A stretch of 47,539 bases of DNA from Pseudoalteromonas luteoviolacea H33-S (GCF_001625695.1 NZ_AUXY01000065.1:1-47539), one strand, 5' to 3'. Positions 1 to 7,885 are shown, counted from the stretch's first letter. The notes: generated from the sequence alone by a model not told the origin. Program-made: numbers and translations.

Positions 1-35
1 CTATTTGATCAACAAGGCCCCCTAGATATGAAAAT

Positions 36-1511
36 TTGAAATATACCGAGGTCACACCTTATGGTGTGACATTAACAAAGTCTGATTTGGTACCAGAGCC
101 GGAAAATTCAGTTATTGAAGTTTGTATTATAGATTCAGGCATAGCCGGCGAACACAATGAGTTTTCAAAAACAACCTTAGACGGCACCCACAGCAGTTAT
201 GCTGGATTTTGGTATAACGATGGTGTAGGTCATGGTACCGCGGTTGCTGGTGTTATTTCTGCAAACAAAAATGAACAAGGTATTGTTGGTGTGGTGCAAA
301 ATGGCGCTGTCGACCTTTTTATTCAGAAGCTTTCTTTATCCAGTGATGGTGCAAATCGCGAGATAAGGCGCTCTGACTTAATTCAGTCAATCGAGATTTG
401 TGCCAGTCGAGGGGTAAACATTATCAATCTCTCAATGGCTGACCATTTATATTCTAACGCACTACGAGGTGTGATTGATAGGGTAACTAGTAAAGGTATA
501 TTAATTATAGCAGCGGCAGGCAATAATGGCTCAACAAGAAAACCAGGTATTGATTCTCCTCGTTACCCGGCTGCTTATAGAAGTGTGATGTCGGTCGGAG
601 CAGTTGATCAAAATAAGTTACAAATGGGGTTCTCTCCTGTTAATCCTTCTCTTGAAATAACAGCTCCGGGCGGTCAGATTTTGTCCGCCATTGATAGCAA
701 TTATAAGAAAATAAACGATTTTTATTATCAAACAAACGACGGTGTTTTTAAACAAGCAAATAGCTCTCGTATTACTAAAGTAAATATTGGGAAGAGCCCT
801 ATGCCATATGAAGTTAGACTTACACCAGAGTGTTTTCAAAGCTTGAGCTCGGACACTTTAAGTACGAACTTTGTTAGCGGACTTTCTATGCCTGTAGAGG
901 ATGTAGCTAAGCTAGATGCTGCAACAAAAGCTTGTATAGAATCTGGTGGTAATGCGCTTGTCACATATTTCAGTATACCTGAATTTCCGTTTACGGAGGA
1001 CATATCATTTGGGTACCCTTATCGTACAGAGTTTCCAACGATAAGTGTTGCTGGTAAATTGGCGAAGGAAATGGATAGAGAAGGGAAGTCTTATATTCTG
1101 ACAAATCAATATGAATACAAATACCATACTGGTACGTCATTTTCTGCACCGTATGTTACTGGAATAGCAGCAAAAATTTGGAGTCACTTCCCCCAATGTA
1201 ACAGTGAGCAAATCCGGAGCGTATTAACCTTCACAGCAGAAGATTTAGGTGAGCATGGGCGCGATGATGAGTTCGGTTATGGCTTGATTAATGCGAAATC
1301 AGCATACGATTATATTAGGGACAATGGCTGTGACATACCTGAGTCTGTTTGTCCAAAGGCATGGTATGATAATTACGCTTATAACAAAGGCGACTTGGTA
1401 ACTTTTGAAGGACAAACTTACATGGCCAATTTCTGGAGTAAAAATACACCACCGACAACTTCCTCTGGTCAATATGATGCATGGAAATTAGTGGGTGATT
1501 GCTCTAAATAA
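36..1511 (+). CDS. Subtilisin-like S8 serine protease with PA insert and C-terminal chitin-binding domain; 5' end disrupted or truncated
   Basis: This is an exported endopeptidase of the subtilase family (S8). The catalytic triad is visible as Asp33 (IIDSG), His66 (GHGTAVAG) and Ser368 (GTSFSAP), with oxyanion Asn163 (AAAGNNGS). Residues about 220-350, between the Asn and the Ser, look like a protease-associated (PA) insert. Residues 439-489 form a CBM5/12 (ChtBD3) chitin-binding module with the usual Trp/Tyr pattern and terminal Cys. The only start in this frame is TTG at 36, which leaves the mature domain without signal peptide or propeptide. The frame is open back to a TGA at 6-8. Adding one C to the C5 run at 18-22 would join it to the frame reading LFDQQGP, giving a plausible propeptide tail. 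The real start is probably upstream of the window, and the gene carries a frameshift or a sequence error. The family call is certain; the state of the 5' end is not. Confidence 0.88.
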   Translation: MKYTEVTPYGVTLTKSDLVPEPENSVIEVCIIDSGIAGEHNEFSKTTLDGTHSSYAGFWYNDGVGHGTAVAGVISANKNEQGIVGVVQNGAVDLFIQKLSLSSDGANREIRRSDLIQSIEICASRGVNIINLSMADHLYSNALRGVIDRVTSKGILIIAAAGNNGSTRKPGIDSPRYPAAYRSVMSVGAVDQNKLQMGFSPVNPSLEITAPGGQILSAIDSNYKKINDFYYQTNDGVFKQANSSRITKVNIGKSPMPYEVRLTPECFQSLSSDTLSTNFVSGLSMPVEDVAKLDAATKACIESGGNALVTYFSIPEFPFTEDISFGYPYRTEFPTISVAGKLAKEMDREGKSYILTNQYEYKYHTGTSFSAPYVTGIAAKIWSHFPQCNSEQIRSVLTFTAEDLGEHGRDDEFGYGLINAKSAYDYIRDNGCDIPESVCPKAWYDNYAYNKGDLVTFEGQTYMANFWSKNTPPTTSSGQYDAWKLVGDCSK

Positions 1512-1520
1512 TGGTCTATT

Positions 1521-1550
1521 AGGTAGGCTATATAAATTTGTGGCCTACCT
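1521..1550 (+). terminator. Hairpin terminator after the S8 protease
   Basis: AGGTAGGC (1521-1528) pairs perfectly with GCCTACCT (1543-1550) just after the protease stop. It is followed by a T-rich but interrupted stretch, so it is a moderate intrinsic terminator. Confidence 0.6.
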
Positions 1551-1736
1551 GCTTTACTTTTCTTGAACAATTGACGTAGTTATTAAAGTATTTCACTGCA
1601 CTGGGCTTTGCTGAGTAAACAATTTTCCCACATAAACATCTAATTAGTCCAAAAATTAAAACTTTAGCTATACTTTACTATTAGTTTTTTTCTAAATCAC
1701 TTGTGTGAAAGTGTTGGCAACATGTGTATGAGATAT

Positions 1737-2678
1737 ATGAAAGTAACACTTTACTTCTGTATGTGTTGGTTGTTTTTGTCAAACTCATACGCTTCAAGTA
1801 AATCAAATGTCATCTCTATCCCTCTAAATAATTGGATGAGTCAACGAGTTCTTTCGCATGTAGTTGGCAACATGATAGAGCGATACGGTTTCACAGTGAT
1901 ATATCATGATATGCCTGCCAGCGATCAGTGGGGCGCGATGCAAAAAGGGTTGGTTCATTTTCAACTAGAAATTTGGCAGCAATCCATGTCAGGCCAGTTT
2001 AACAGAATGGTTGCGAATAATATGATTGCAGATTTAGGTGTACATAGCGTCGTTGTGCGTGAAGAGTGGTGGTACCCTGAATACGTAGAAGAGTTATGCC
2101 CGGGTTTACCTGACTGGCAGGCGCTTAATCAATGTGCAAAATTATTTGCTAAAAAAGAAAATCCTGAAAAAGGAGTTTTTTATACTATTGATTGGGATTA
2201 TCAAGACGCGGATTTGATAAGAGCACTAAATTTAAATTTCACAATCGAAAGGCTAGAAAATGAAGAAGTGCTTTGGCAAAAGCTGGAAAAGGCATGGTTA
2301 AGTAAAGTCCCAATTGTATTGATTAATTGGACTCCGAACTGGACTGATCTGCATATTCCGGGGCGATTTGTTGAGTTTCCTGAGTACACTATGGCATGTG
2401 AAACCGACGCGAGTTGGGGGATAAACCCAAACTTAGTTAATGACTGCGGCAATCCAAGAAAAGGATGGTTAAGAAAAGCAGGTTGGCCAAAACTGGAAAA
2501 GTCATACCCTTGTGTTTATGAGTTGGTCAAGAAAATTGATTTTACACAAAAGATGATAACGGATGCAGCTTCATTTGCTGTTTTTGATGGAAATAGTGAA
2601 GTCAAAGCTGCCAAAAGATGGTCCATAAAGTATCGTAATGAGATAGCCAAGTGGTTTGATACTTCATGTTTACCTTGA
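1737..2678 (+). CDS. Glycine betaine/quaternary amine ABC-type substrate-binding protein (OpuAC family)
   Basis: This is a periplasmic solute-binding protein of the OpuAC fold (PF04069), the family that binds glycine betaine, choline and similar osmolytes. A signal peptide is visible after MKVTLYFCMCWLF, with a cut near SYAS. The mature part shows family hallmarks: a tryptophan-rich region (NWMSQ, EEWWYPEY, INWTPNW) that could supply aromatic ligand-cage residues, and the DWQALNQCAKLF segment. The frame is open back to a TTG at 1701 and contains ATGs at 1722 and 1728. I chose ATG 1737 because it puts the hydrophobic signal core at the N-terminus; none of the starts has a strong ribosome-binding site. 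No permease or ATPase gene is adjacent, so it is either an orphan binding protein or serves a transporter elsewhere. The ligand is inferred from the family only. Confidence 0.8.
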   Translation: MKVTLYFCMCWLFLSNSYASSKSNVISIPLNNWMSQRVLSHVVGNMIERYGFTVIYHDMPASDQWGAMQKGLVHFQLEIWQQSMSGQFNRMVANNMIADLGVHSVVVREEWWYPEYVEELCPGLPDWQALNQCAKLFAKKENPEKGVFYTIDWDYQDADLIRALNLNFTIERLENEEVLWQKLEKAWLSKVPIVLINWTPNWTDLHIPGRFVEFPEYTMACETDASWGINPNLVNDCGNPRKGWLRKAGWPKLEKSYPCVYELVKKIDFTQKMITDAASFAVFDGNSEVKAAKRWSIKYRNEIAKWFDTSCLP

Positions 2679-2745
2679 ACAACTTTGATTTTTGTCTTTT
2701 TGAGCAGTAGCGGTATTTAAGAGAGGAAAAGCCGCACCAGAGTTA

Positions 2746-2952
2746 TTAATTCATTACTAGCTGTGGCGTGCCGCCATCACTTACGCATTTGTAATATGCT
2801 GATTGCACAGAACGCGGGTTATAATGTTCTTCACTCCATGCTACTTTGTTTTGCTTATAACACAGCACATAAGTTGCAGAACGCGCTTCTGCGTATTTAT
2901 GGACGGCACTTAGTGTTAAAACGAAGAGCACTAAAAAAATTGACTTTATCAT
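2746..2952 (-). CDS. Small secreted protein, unknown function
   Basis: This 68-residue protein is not a family I recognise. It begins with a clear signal peptide (MIKSIFLVLFVLTLSAV) likely cut near YAEA, leaving a mature peptide of about 45 residues with two cysteines, at about positions 31 and 56, that could form a disulphide in the periplasm. It lies alone between convergent or unrelated neighbours, and no strong ribosome-binding site is visible. The signal peptide and paired cysteines favour a real gene over a chance frame. Confidence 0.55.
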   Translation of the reverse strand: MIKSIFLVLFVLTLSAVHKYAEARSATYVLCYKQNKVAWSEEHYNPRSVQSAYYKCVSDGGTPQLVMN

Positions 2953-3181
2953 TCTTGTTATCGCTATTTTTATAGTTCTTGTTATTGCTCCGCATTTTAT
3001 ATGTATTTTTCGAATTGTAAATCTTTTGTTTTTAAAATGCGTATTTTAATTTAATTTTTCATAATTGCCTGTGAGTCGTATCTAAAACGGTGTTGTGTAT
3101 ATTTGTGACTAGTGCGAGGTTTGAAACGCCAAAACCCCAGCATGACAGGGGTAACGGAAATAACTTGAAGGCTATGAAGGT

Positions 3182-3994
3182 TTAACTAAGCGCCATGTTT
3201 CCAGCCATGATCACCAGTAACGCAGCAAATATTTTCTTAACAGTTGATACAGGTAGGTAGTTAGTCGCTTTTGCGCCTAATGGTGCGGTAAACCAAGATG
3301 TACATACGATACCAAGTAATGCTGGCAGATAGATAAACCCTAAAAAGCCATCTTCAACACGAAAGTGAGTCAGCCCTGAGCTGATATAACCAACAGAACC
3401 AAACAAAGCGATTACTATGCCACACGCAGCAGAGCAACCTATTGCTTTTTTCATGTTAACAGAAAAATATGTAAGTAAAGGCACAAGTAAAGCACCTCCG
3501 CCAATCCCAATCATGGCAGATAAACCGCCTGTGATGGTTGTTAAAAAGGTTAAGATGCCTTTATTTGGCATTGAGCGCTCTTCGTTTTCTTCGCGTTTGT
3601 TACTACTGTAAAGCATTTTAAGAGCAATCAGCGCAACACATAAAGCAAATACCCCTTTCACTATTTCCTCTGGCAGTAGGGAGGCCATAAAGCCACTGAG
3701 CAATGCACCAAATGCGACACCAGTCATGATCCAAGGTGCTAATTCCCATGGCACATTTCCATTTTTATGATGCGCAAGTGCTGAGGAAGTTGATGTGAAT
3801 AATATCGATGCAAGTGAAGTTGCTATGGCCGCTATAACAACTTGGTTTGGTGGCAGTATTTCAAATTGAAGTAAAATAATACTCAAAATTGGTACTATCA
3901 CTAATCCGCCCCCGATACCAAGCAAGCCTGCGAGGAAGCCAACACCACTGCCAAGCAATGCGCAGTATAGGATCAACAAAAGCAATTCACTCAT
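3182..3994 (-). CDS. TauE/SafE family sulfite/organosulfonate exporter-like membrane protein
   Basis: This 270-residue integral membrane protein belongs to the TauE/SafE (DUF81) family of anion exporters, several of which move sulfite, sulfoacetate or related sulfur anions. It has about eight hydrophobic segments and the family's internal duplication, with a glycine-rich motif at 23-30 (GLLGIGGG) repeated at 162-168 (IGIGGGA), each followed by a VP-containing helix. A purine-rich ribosome-binding site (AGAGGT) precedes the ATG. The gene is monocistronic. Its substrate cannot be read from the sequence; the nearby methionine-linked gene mesX is transcribed the other way and does not prove a link to sulfur. 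Confidence 0.85.
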   Translation of the reverse strand: MSELLLLILYCALLGSGVGFLAGLLGIGGGLVIVPILSIILLQFEILPPNQVVIAAIATSLASILFTSTSSALAHHKNGNVPWELAPWIMTGVAFGALLSGFMASLLPEEIVKGVFALCVALIALKMLYSSNKREENEERSMPNKGILTFLTTITGGLSAMIGIGGGALLVPLLTYFSVNMKKAIGCSAACGIVIALFGSVGYISSGLTHFRVEDGFLGFIYLPALLGIVCTSWFTAPLGAKATNYLPVSTVKKIFAALLVIMAGNMALS

Positions 3995-4208
3995 TCAACT
4001 TACCTCTTCTTATCATTGAGGTTGCAATAGTACAGCATTGAAATGGGGTTAGCATCTCGTATTTTTGAAGGTATAAATACGTATTTTGAAATCGAAAATT
4101 TTAGAATGTGACTTCTAGAGCTCATTTTAATCATGCATTTATATGGCGAAAGGTATTGGCTTTTATGATGTATTAATTTTTCTCATGTCTAATTTGAATT
4201 AATAACAT

Positions 4209-4237
4209 TTTTAATTTTTTAGCTTTAAGAGTATAAA
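4209..4237 (+). promoter_or_regulatory. Candidate promoter of mesX
   Basis: TATAAA at 4232-4237 can serve as a -10 element, with a weak AT-rich -35 region near 4209-4214 at 17 bp spacing. The MetJ-like boxes begin 11 bp downstream, so a bound repressor would block the transcription start. Confidence 0.45.
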
Positions 4238-4248
4238 TTGCTTATCGC

Positions 4249-4280
4249 ACAGCTCTAGACGTCTAAAAGTCCAAACTATT
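4249..4280 (+). promoter_or_regulatory. MetJ operator: tandem met boxes upstream of mesX
   Basis: The perfect met-box consensus AGACGTCT sits at 4257-4264. The 8-mers in register on either side match it at 5 of 8 (4249-4256, ACAGCTCT), 5 of 8 (4265-4272, AAAAGTCC) and 4 of 8 (4273-4280). MetJ with S-adenosylmethionine binds just such tandem 8-bp arrays. The array lies just after a possible -10 and about 120 bp before mesX, so mesX is probably repressed when methionine and SAM are plentiful. Confidence 0.75.
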
Positions 4281-4358
4281 AATCTTAAATTCACCGTTGG
4301 GTCGTATTTAAGGAGGATGAGTCGCAACCTGGAATAAAAGCCCGATAGAGCGAGACAT

Positions 4359-4383
4359 AAATTTAGGGCCACCTAACCAATTT
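4359..4383 (+). other. Hairpin in the mesX leader
   Basis: TTAGG (4363-4367) pairs with CCTAA (4372-4376) around GCCA, extended by AAAT/ATTT (4359-4362 with 4380-4383) across a short bulge. It ends 15 bases before the mesX ATG and could affect ribosome access. I do not recognise it as a known riboswitch. Confidence 0.35.
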
Positions 4384-4398
4384 GGATGTAACAACACT

Positions 4399-5373
4399 AT
4401 GAGCAATGAATTCACATTTACAATCAAAAGTCTTCGTTTAGATGAAAACTATCACCCTGCAAATAGCACACGTATTACGACTAACTTCGCAAATTTAGCA
4501 CGAGGTGAAAGCCGCCAAGCTAACTTGCGTAACGCATTAAAGATGATTGATAACAGTTTTAACGCGCTGGCACATTGGGACAATGCGCAAGGCGACCGTT
4601 ATTCAGTAGAGCTTGAAATTGTCTCTGTCGATATTGATGTTGATGGTGGCGGAGAAACGTTTCCTTCTATCGAGGTATTAAAAACGTATATCCTAGATAA
4701 TAAGACTGGCGAGCGTATAGAGGGAATTGTCGGTAACAACTTTTCATCCTATGTACGAGATTACGATTTCAGCGTTAGACTGCTTGCTCACAATAAAGAT
4801 AAGCCACAGTTCAGTATTCCTGAAGATTTCGGTGATTTGCACGGCAAGCTGTTTCAGTATTTCGTAAATTCTGAGGCGTACAAGCAAAACTTTAAAAAGC
4901 CACCTGTGATTTGTTTAAGTGTTTCAGATAATAAAACGTATCACAGAACTGAAAATCAACATCCAGTGTTGGGTTTTGAGTACTTGCCAAATGAGTCGTC
5001 ATTAACTGAGCAGTACTTCAAAAAAATGGGCTTACAAGTGCGTTATTTCATGCCGCCAAACAGCGCCGCACCATTTGCATTTTACTTCTTCGGCGACTTG
5101 CTAAATGACTACTCAAACTTAGAGCTTATCAGCACAATCAGTACGATGGGTACATTCCAAAGAATTTATCGCCCAGAAATTTATAATGCCAATGCAATCG
5201 CAGGTGCAGTTTATAAGCCAAACTTGAAAAACTTAGATCACTCGATCACACAGATTGTGTATGACCGGGAAGAGCGCAGTCGCCTTGCGATTGAGCAGGG
5301 TAAATTTGCTGAAGAGCACTTTATTAAACCGTACCAAGCTATCCTTGAGCAGTGGTCAGCGAGTTACGCTTAG
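4399..5373 (+). CDS. mesX: MesX (DUF1852), putative oxygenase partner of the methionine synthase MesD
   Basis: This 324-residue protein closely resembles the DUF1852 family as I know it, from the N-terminal MSNEFTFTIKSLRLDENY through RITTNFANLARGE, NALAHWDN, VGNNFSSYVRDYDFSV, PPVICLSVSDNKTYHRTE and LQVRYFMPPNSAAPFAFYFF to the C-terminal EEHFIKPYQAILEQW. DUF1852 was named MesX because it is needed, with oxygen, for the folate-independent methionine synthase MesD, and its gene normally sits directly before mesD. The protein is full length and looks intact. It has no signal peptide and should be cytosolic. A met-box array lies about 120 bp upstream, consistent with control by MetJ. The oddity is downstream: no mesD gene follows, only a short decayed scrap. 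MesX may therefore be idle, may serve a MesD encoded elsewhere, or may have another role. Confidence 0.9.
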   Translation: MSNEFTFTIKSLRLDENYHPANSTRITTNFANLARGESRQANLRNALKMIDNSFNALAHWDNAQGDRYSVELEIVSVDIDVDGGGETFPSIEVLKTYILDNKTGERIEGIVGNNFSSYVRDYDFSVRLLAHNKDKPQFSIPEDFGDLHGKLFQYFVNSEAYKQNFKKPPVICLSVSDNKTYHRTENQHPVLGFEYLPNESSLTEQYFKKMGLQVRYFMPPNSAAPFAFYFFGDLLNDYSNLELISTISTMGTFQRIYRPEIYNANAIAGAVYKPNLKNLDHSITQIVYDREERSRLAIEQGKFAEEHFIKPYQAILEQWSASYA

Positions 5374-5395
5374 TATTTTATAGCAGTGAGCGTGA

Positions 5396-5543
5396 GCAAC
5401 TTTGTTAATCATTGTGCTTACGCACACAAATAAGTGTTATGCAAAAAACTAAATGTGGTTTAGCACCTTTATCACTTGCAGTTGCTATAGGAAAGCTAAG
5501 TAGATTAAGTGCGAGGTTGCAGTTATTGCCAAAAATTAACGGC
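5396..5543 (+). pseudogene. Relic of the C-terminus of mesD (folate-independent methionine synthase)
   Basis: Downstream of mesX, two overlapping frames carry what reads as the end of a MesD/MetE-like protein. Frame one (about 5396-5443) gives ATLLIIVL and then NKCYAK. Frame two (about 5448-5543) gives TKCGLAPLS, VAIGKLSRLSA and LQLLP. In intact MesD the last 40 residues run through an xATLxxAL helix, KLYxxTNCGMAPLS with the zinc-ligand Cys, then VAxxKLxALSAGAxxxR. The two frames join if the A6 run at 5443-5448 loses one A. Everything N-terminal to this (about 300 residues) is missing, and a TGA at 5393-5395 precedes the first frame. I infer a deletion that removed most of mesD and left its tail behind mesX. 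The family comparison is from memory. Confidence 0.65.
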
Positions 5544-5687
5544 ACAAGCTTAGTTTATATCAGTATTTAAACGCACTGTTGTTGGTACAGCATAGCGTTT
5601 AAAACTTGTAATACATAACCCATTTAAAATAGTTCATCATAACAACTATTTATCGTTTACCTACAGTTTTTTGTTTCAGCTTTTTGG

Positions 5688-5711
5688 TATTATTTTTGAA
5701 CAAAAATAATA
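5688..5711. promoter_or_regulatory. Perfect 24-bp palindrome upstream of the serine hydrolase gene
   Basis: TATTATTTTTG (5688-5698) and CAAAAATAATA (5701-5711) are perfect inverted repeats around a 2-base centre. The very short loop and AT-rich arms suit a dimeric repressor site better than a terminator. It lies about 40 bp before the ATG of the downstream gene, within its probable promoter or leader. Confidence 0.45.
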
Positions 5712-5750
5712 GGGTCAGAACCTTTCGACCTGATAACTAAAAGGAGCTTT

Positions 5751-7280
5751 ATGAAACTGGTAAATTTTCAAATGGGTACGCTGGCGCTCATTTTGGTTGC
5801 TAGCTATCCAGGTTATGCAACACATACAACTAATTTAAACACACATGATTTAAAAAGAATAAACGCTTTTGAGAATGGCCTAAGGCCGTCTGTTTTGAAC
5901 AGAGCTCAACCACAAAACTGGTCTTTAGTTGAGCGGATGACCCATTATAACGTACCTGGTGTATCCATTGCTGTGATAAAAGACTATGAGGTGGTTTTTG
6001 CAAAAGGTTATGGTGTAAAAGAAGCGGGTTTAAATAATCCAATAAATACGGACACGGTGTTTTCAGTTGGGTCATTGAGTAAGGTAGCGACAGCGGCAAC
6101 CGCGCTTAATTTGGTTTCAAAGGGAAAACTAGCCCTCGATACTGATGTGAATCAGTACCTTAAAAGGTGGCAGGTGCCGACAAGCAAATATACTCAAAGC
6201 CATAAAGTGACATTAAGAGGGATCCTCTCTCATACTGCGGGCTTAACTTTATGGGGGTTTCCGGACTTTAACCCCAATGAACCCTTACCTACGGTGATAA
6301 ATACGCTCAACGGGACTGGCGCGGCCAAAACAGACGCGGTTCGCAGCTTTTATGAACCCGGTTCAAGTTGGCGTTATTCTGGTGGTGGCACGACAGTTGT
6401 CCAATTAATGATAGAGGATGTATTAAATAACTCGTTTGAGTCTGCAACGAATCAGCTGTTATTTAAACCACTTGCTATGTCTCGGTCTACTTTTGAAAAC
6501 CCATTACCGGTAAGCTTTGGTAATATCGCTAAAGCACATGACAGAGTAGGTAAATTAGAGGCCAAACCAAGGGGATGGCATACTTTTCCTGAAAAAGCTG
6601 CATCGGGACTTTGGAGTTCCCCCAGTGATTATGCCAATCTAGCCATTACATTGATGCAAAGTTACCACACAGAGCAAGGTTACTTAGAGCAAAATATTGC
6701 ACAGCAAATGATGACCAAAGTCGGTTATGGCAATTATGGGTTAGGGCCAGAATTATCAGGTGTAGGGGAACTTAGGCGCTTTCGCCACGGTGGTTCAAAT
6801 CAATCATATAAAGCTTGGGTCGAAGGGCATCTGAATTTGGGGTCTGGTTTGGTGATTTTCACCAATGGCAGTAATGGCGATAAGTTAATTAGAGAAATAA
6901 GGCGTGCCGTTGCTGATGCATTCGACTGGCCTTTTTATAGACCATATTATCAATATCAAGCCTCATTGGATAAATCCTGGTTAACTCAGTTTACTGGAAC
7001 ATACAAAATCCCAAAAGACGTTAACTCATTTTTGGAAAGGGGGTTTGTGAATGCCAATGATAAAAAACCAAAATCAAGACAGGTTAAGTTAAAAGAAAAT
7101 AAGCTTTATTATAATGACACTGAGCTTTTTGCAATCGGCCCAAACCGGTTTGTGTTTGAAGGAGACGACGAGTTAAATCAAACTTATTTTGAATTTGTAC
7201 AAAATACGCAAGGTCGTTTTGATACTTTAATTATTCGCGAAGGTGAAAACAGCATGGTCGCATTTAAAGACAAAAAATAA
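5751..7280 (+). CDS. Exported serine hydrolase of the class C beta-lactamase / penicillin-binding family
   Basis: This 509-residue protein is a Beta-lactamase (PF00144) family serine hydrolase. The nucleophile motif SxxK is at Ser108-Lys111 (SLSK). The second motif has Tyr209 in YSGGG, the form seen in non-lactamase members, and the third is HGG near residue 345 (RHGGSNQS). A signal peptide is visible at residues 1-23, ending in YPGYA, so it acts in the periplasm or outside the cell. The C-terminal 120 residues form a small extra domain of the kind common in these hydrolases. An AAGGAG ribosome-binding site precedes the ATG. Members act as D-aminopeptidases, esterases or peptidases as well as lactamases; nothing here fixes the substrate, and antibiotic resistance should not be assumed. 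It appears monocistronic, with a palindrome upstream that may be an operator. Confidence 0.88.
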   Translation: MKLVNFQMGTLALILVASYPGYATHTTNLNTHDLKRINAFENGLRPSVLNRAQPQNWSLVERMTHYNVPGVSIAVIKDYEVVFAKGYGVKEAGLNNPINTDTVFSVGSLSKVATAATALNLVSKGKLALDTDVNQYLKRWQVPTSKYTQSHKVTLRGILSHTAGLTLWGFPDFNPNEPLPTVINTLNGTGAAKTDAVRSFYEPGSSWRYSGGGTTVVQLMIEDVLNNSFESATNQLLFKPLAMSRSTFENPLPVSFGNIAKAHDRVGKLEAKPRGWHTFPEKAASGLWSSPSDYANLAITLMQSYHTEQGYLEQNIAQQMMTKVGYGNYGLGPELSGVGELRRFRHGGSNQSYKAWVEGHLNLGSGLVIFTNGSNGDKLIREIRRAVADAFDWPFYRPYYQYQASLDKSWLTQFTGTYKIPKDVNSFLERGFVNANDKKPKSRQVKLKENKLYYNDTELFAIGPNRFVFEGDDELNQTYFEFVQNTQGRFDTLIIREGENSMVAFKDKK

Positions 7281-7286
7281 AAATAG

Positions 7287-7317
7287 GTCAAACGAAAGAA
7301 TAGCTCTTTCGTTTGAC
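7287..7317 (-). terminator. Terminator of the peroxiredoxin gene
   Basis: A perfect 13-bp stem (GTCAAACGAAAGA with its complement) encloses a 5-base loop. On the minus strand it is followed by a long T-rich tract, so it terminates transcription from the peroxiredoxin gene. The plus side lacks a T run. Confidence 0.75.
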
Positions 7318-7328
7318 GATATCAGTGA

Positions 7329-7802
7329 TTAAAGTGCTTCTAAAATAACTTCTGCTTTACTGACTTCAAATGTTTTTGGTGCTTCAACATTCAGTTGGGT
7401 TACAACACCGTTCTCGACTATCATGGCATAGCGCTGTGAGCGCACGCCGCCAAAAGTCTCAGTATCCATTTCAAGGCCTAATGCTTTGGTAAAGCTTGCA
7501 TCGCCATCGCCTAACATTGATAACGTTTCAGCATTGTGTGCTTCGCCCCAAGCCTTCATAACAAAAGCATCGTTAACTGATACACAAATAATGCTATCAA
7601 CGCCCTTTGCTTTAATTTTATCAGCGAGAGCGACAAACCCCGGTAAATGCGCAGCAGAACAGGTTGGTGTGAAAGCACCAGGTACAGCAAAAACAACCAC
7701 TTTTTTATCTGCAAAAAGCGCATCTGATGTATGGTTTTGCATACCATCAGCAGTAAGTTCTGTTAATACCGACTCAGGAATGCGTTGTCCTTGTTCAATC
7801 AT
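7329..7802 (-). CDS. Peroxiredoxin, Prx5-type
   Basis: This 157-residue thiol peroxidase reduces hydrogen peroxide and organic hydroperoxides in the cytosol. It is a Prx5-type protein: the peroxidatic Cys48 lies in PGAFTPTCS, followed by HLPGF, and the conserved Arg lies in GGVRSQRYAMIVENG. It lacks the C-terminal glutaredoxin domain found in the Haemophilus-type fusion, so it probably relies on a separate glutathione or glutaredoxin reductant. I see no second cysteine for an internal resolving disulphide in the usual Prx5 place; the only other one, Cys73, sits in SIICVSVND. It has its own terminator. No OxyR site was recognised. Confidence 0.92.
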   Translation of the reverse strand: MIEQGQRIPESVLTELTADGMQNHTSDALFADKKVVVFAVPGAFTPTCSAAHLPGFVALADKIKAKGVDSIICVSVNDAFVMKAWGEAHNAETLSMLGDGDASFTKALGLEMDTETFGGVRSQRYAMIVENGVVTQLNVEAPKTFEVSKAEVILEAL

Positions 7803-7885
7803 TGTTTTTTCTCTATTAGATTAAGATGTTTGCAAGTGTAGTATGTAAAAGCAAAGATAAAAACCGATAATGTGAAGGGTTATTT

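Noticed and set aside
2763..2975. Plus-strand frame overlapping the small secreted protein gene
   Set aside because: It has an unusual composition and no leader signal; the minus-strand frame has a clear signal peptide and is preferred.
4311..4337. Six-codon leader peptide (ATG at 4317, TAA at 4335) directly after AGGAGG in the mesX leader
   Set aside because: The spacing between AGGAGG and ATG is zero, too short for initiation, and the peptide has no regulatory codons such as a Met run.
5701..5750. TPP riboswitch-like end (ACCTGATAACT followed by AAGGAG) before the serine hydrolase gene
   Set aside because: The rest of the thi-box, in particular the CTGAGA part, is absent and the gene has no link to thiamine.
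5751..7280. Antibiotic-resistance beta-lactamase
   Set aside because: The fold matches class C enzymes, but YSGGG replaces the YxN motif and there is a large C-terminal extension, pointing to a general serine hydrolase.
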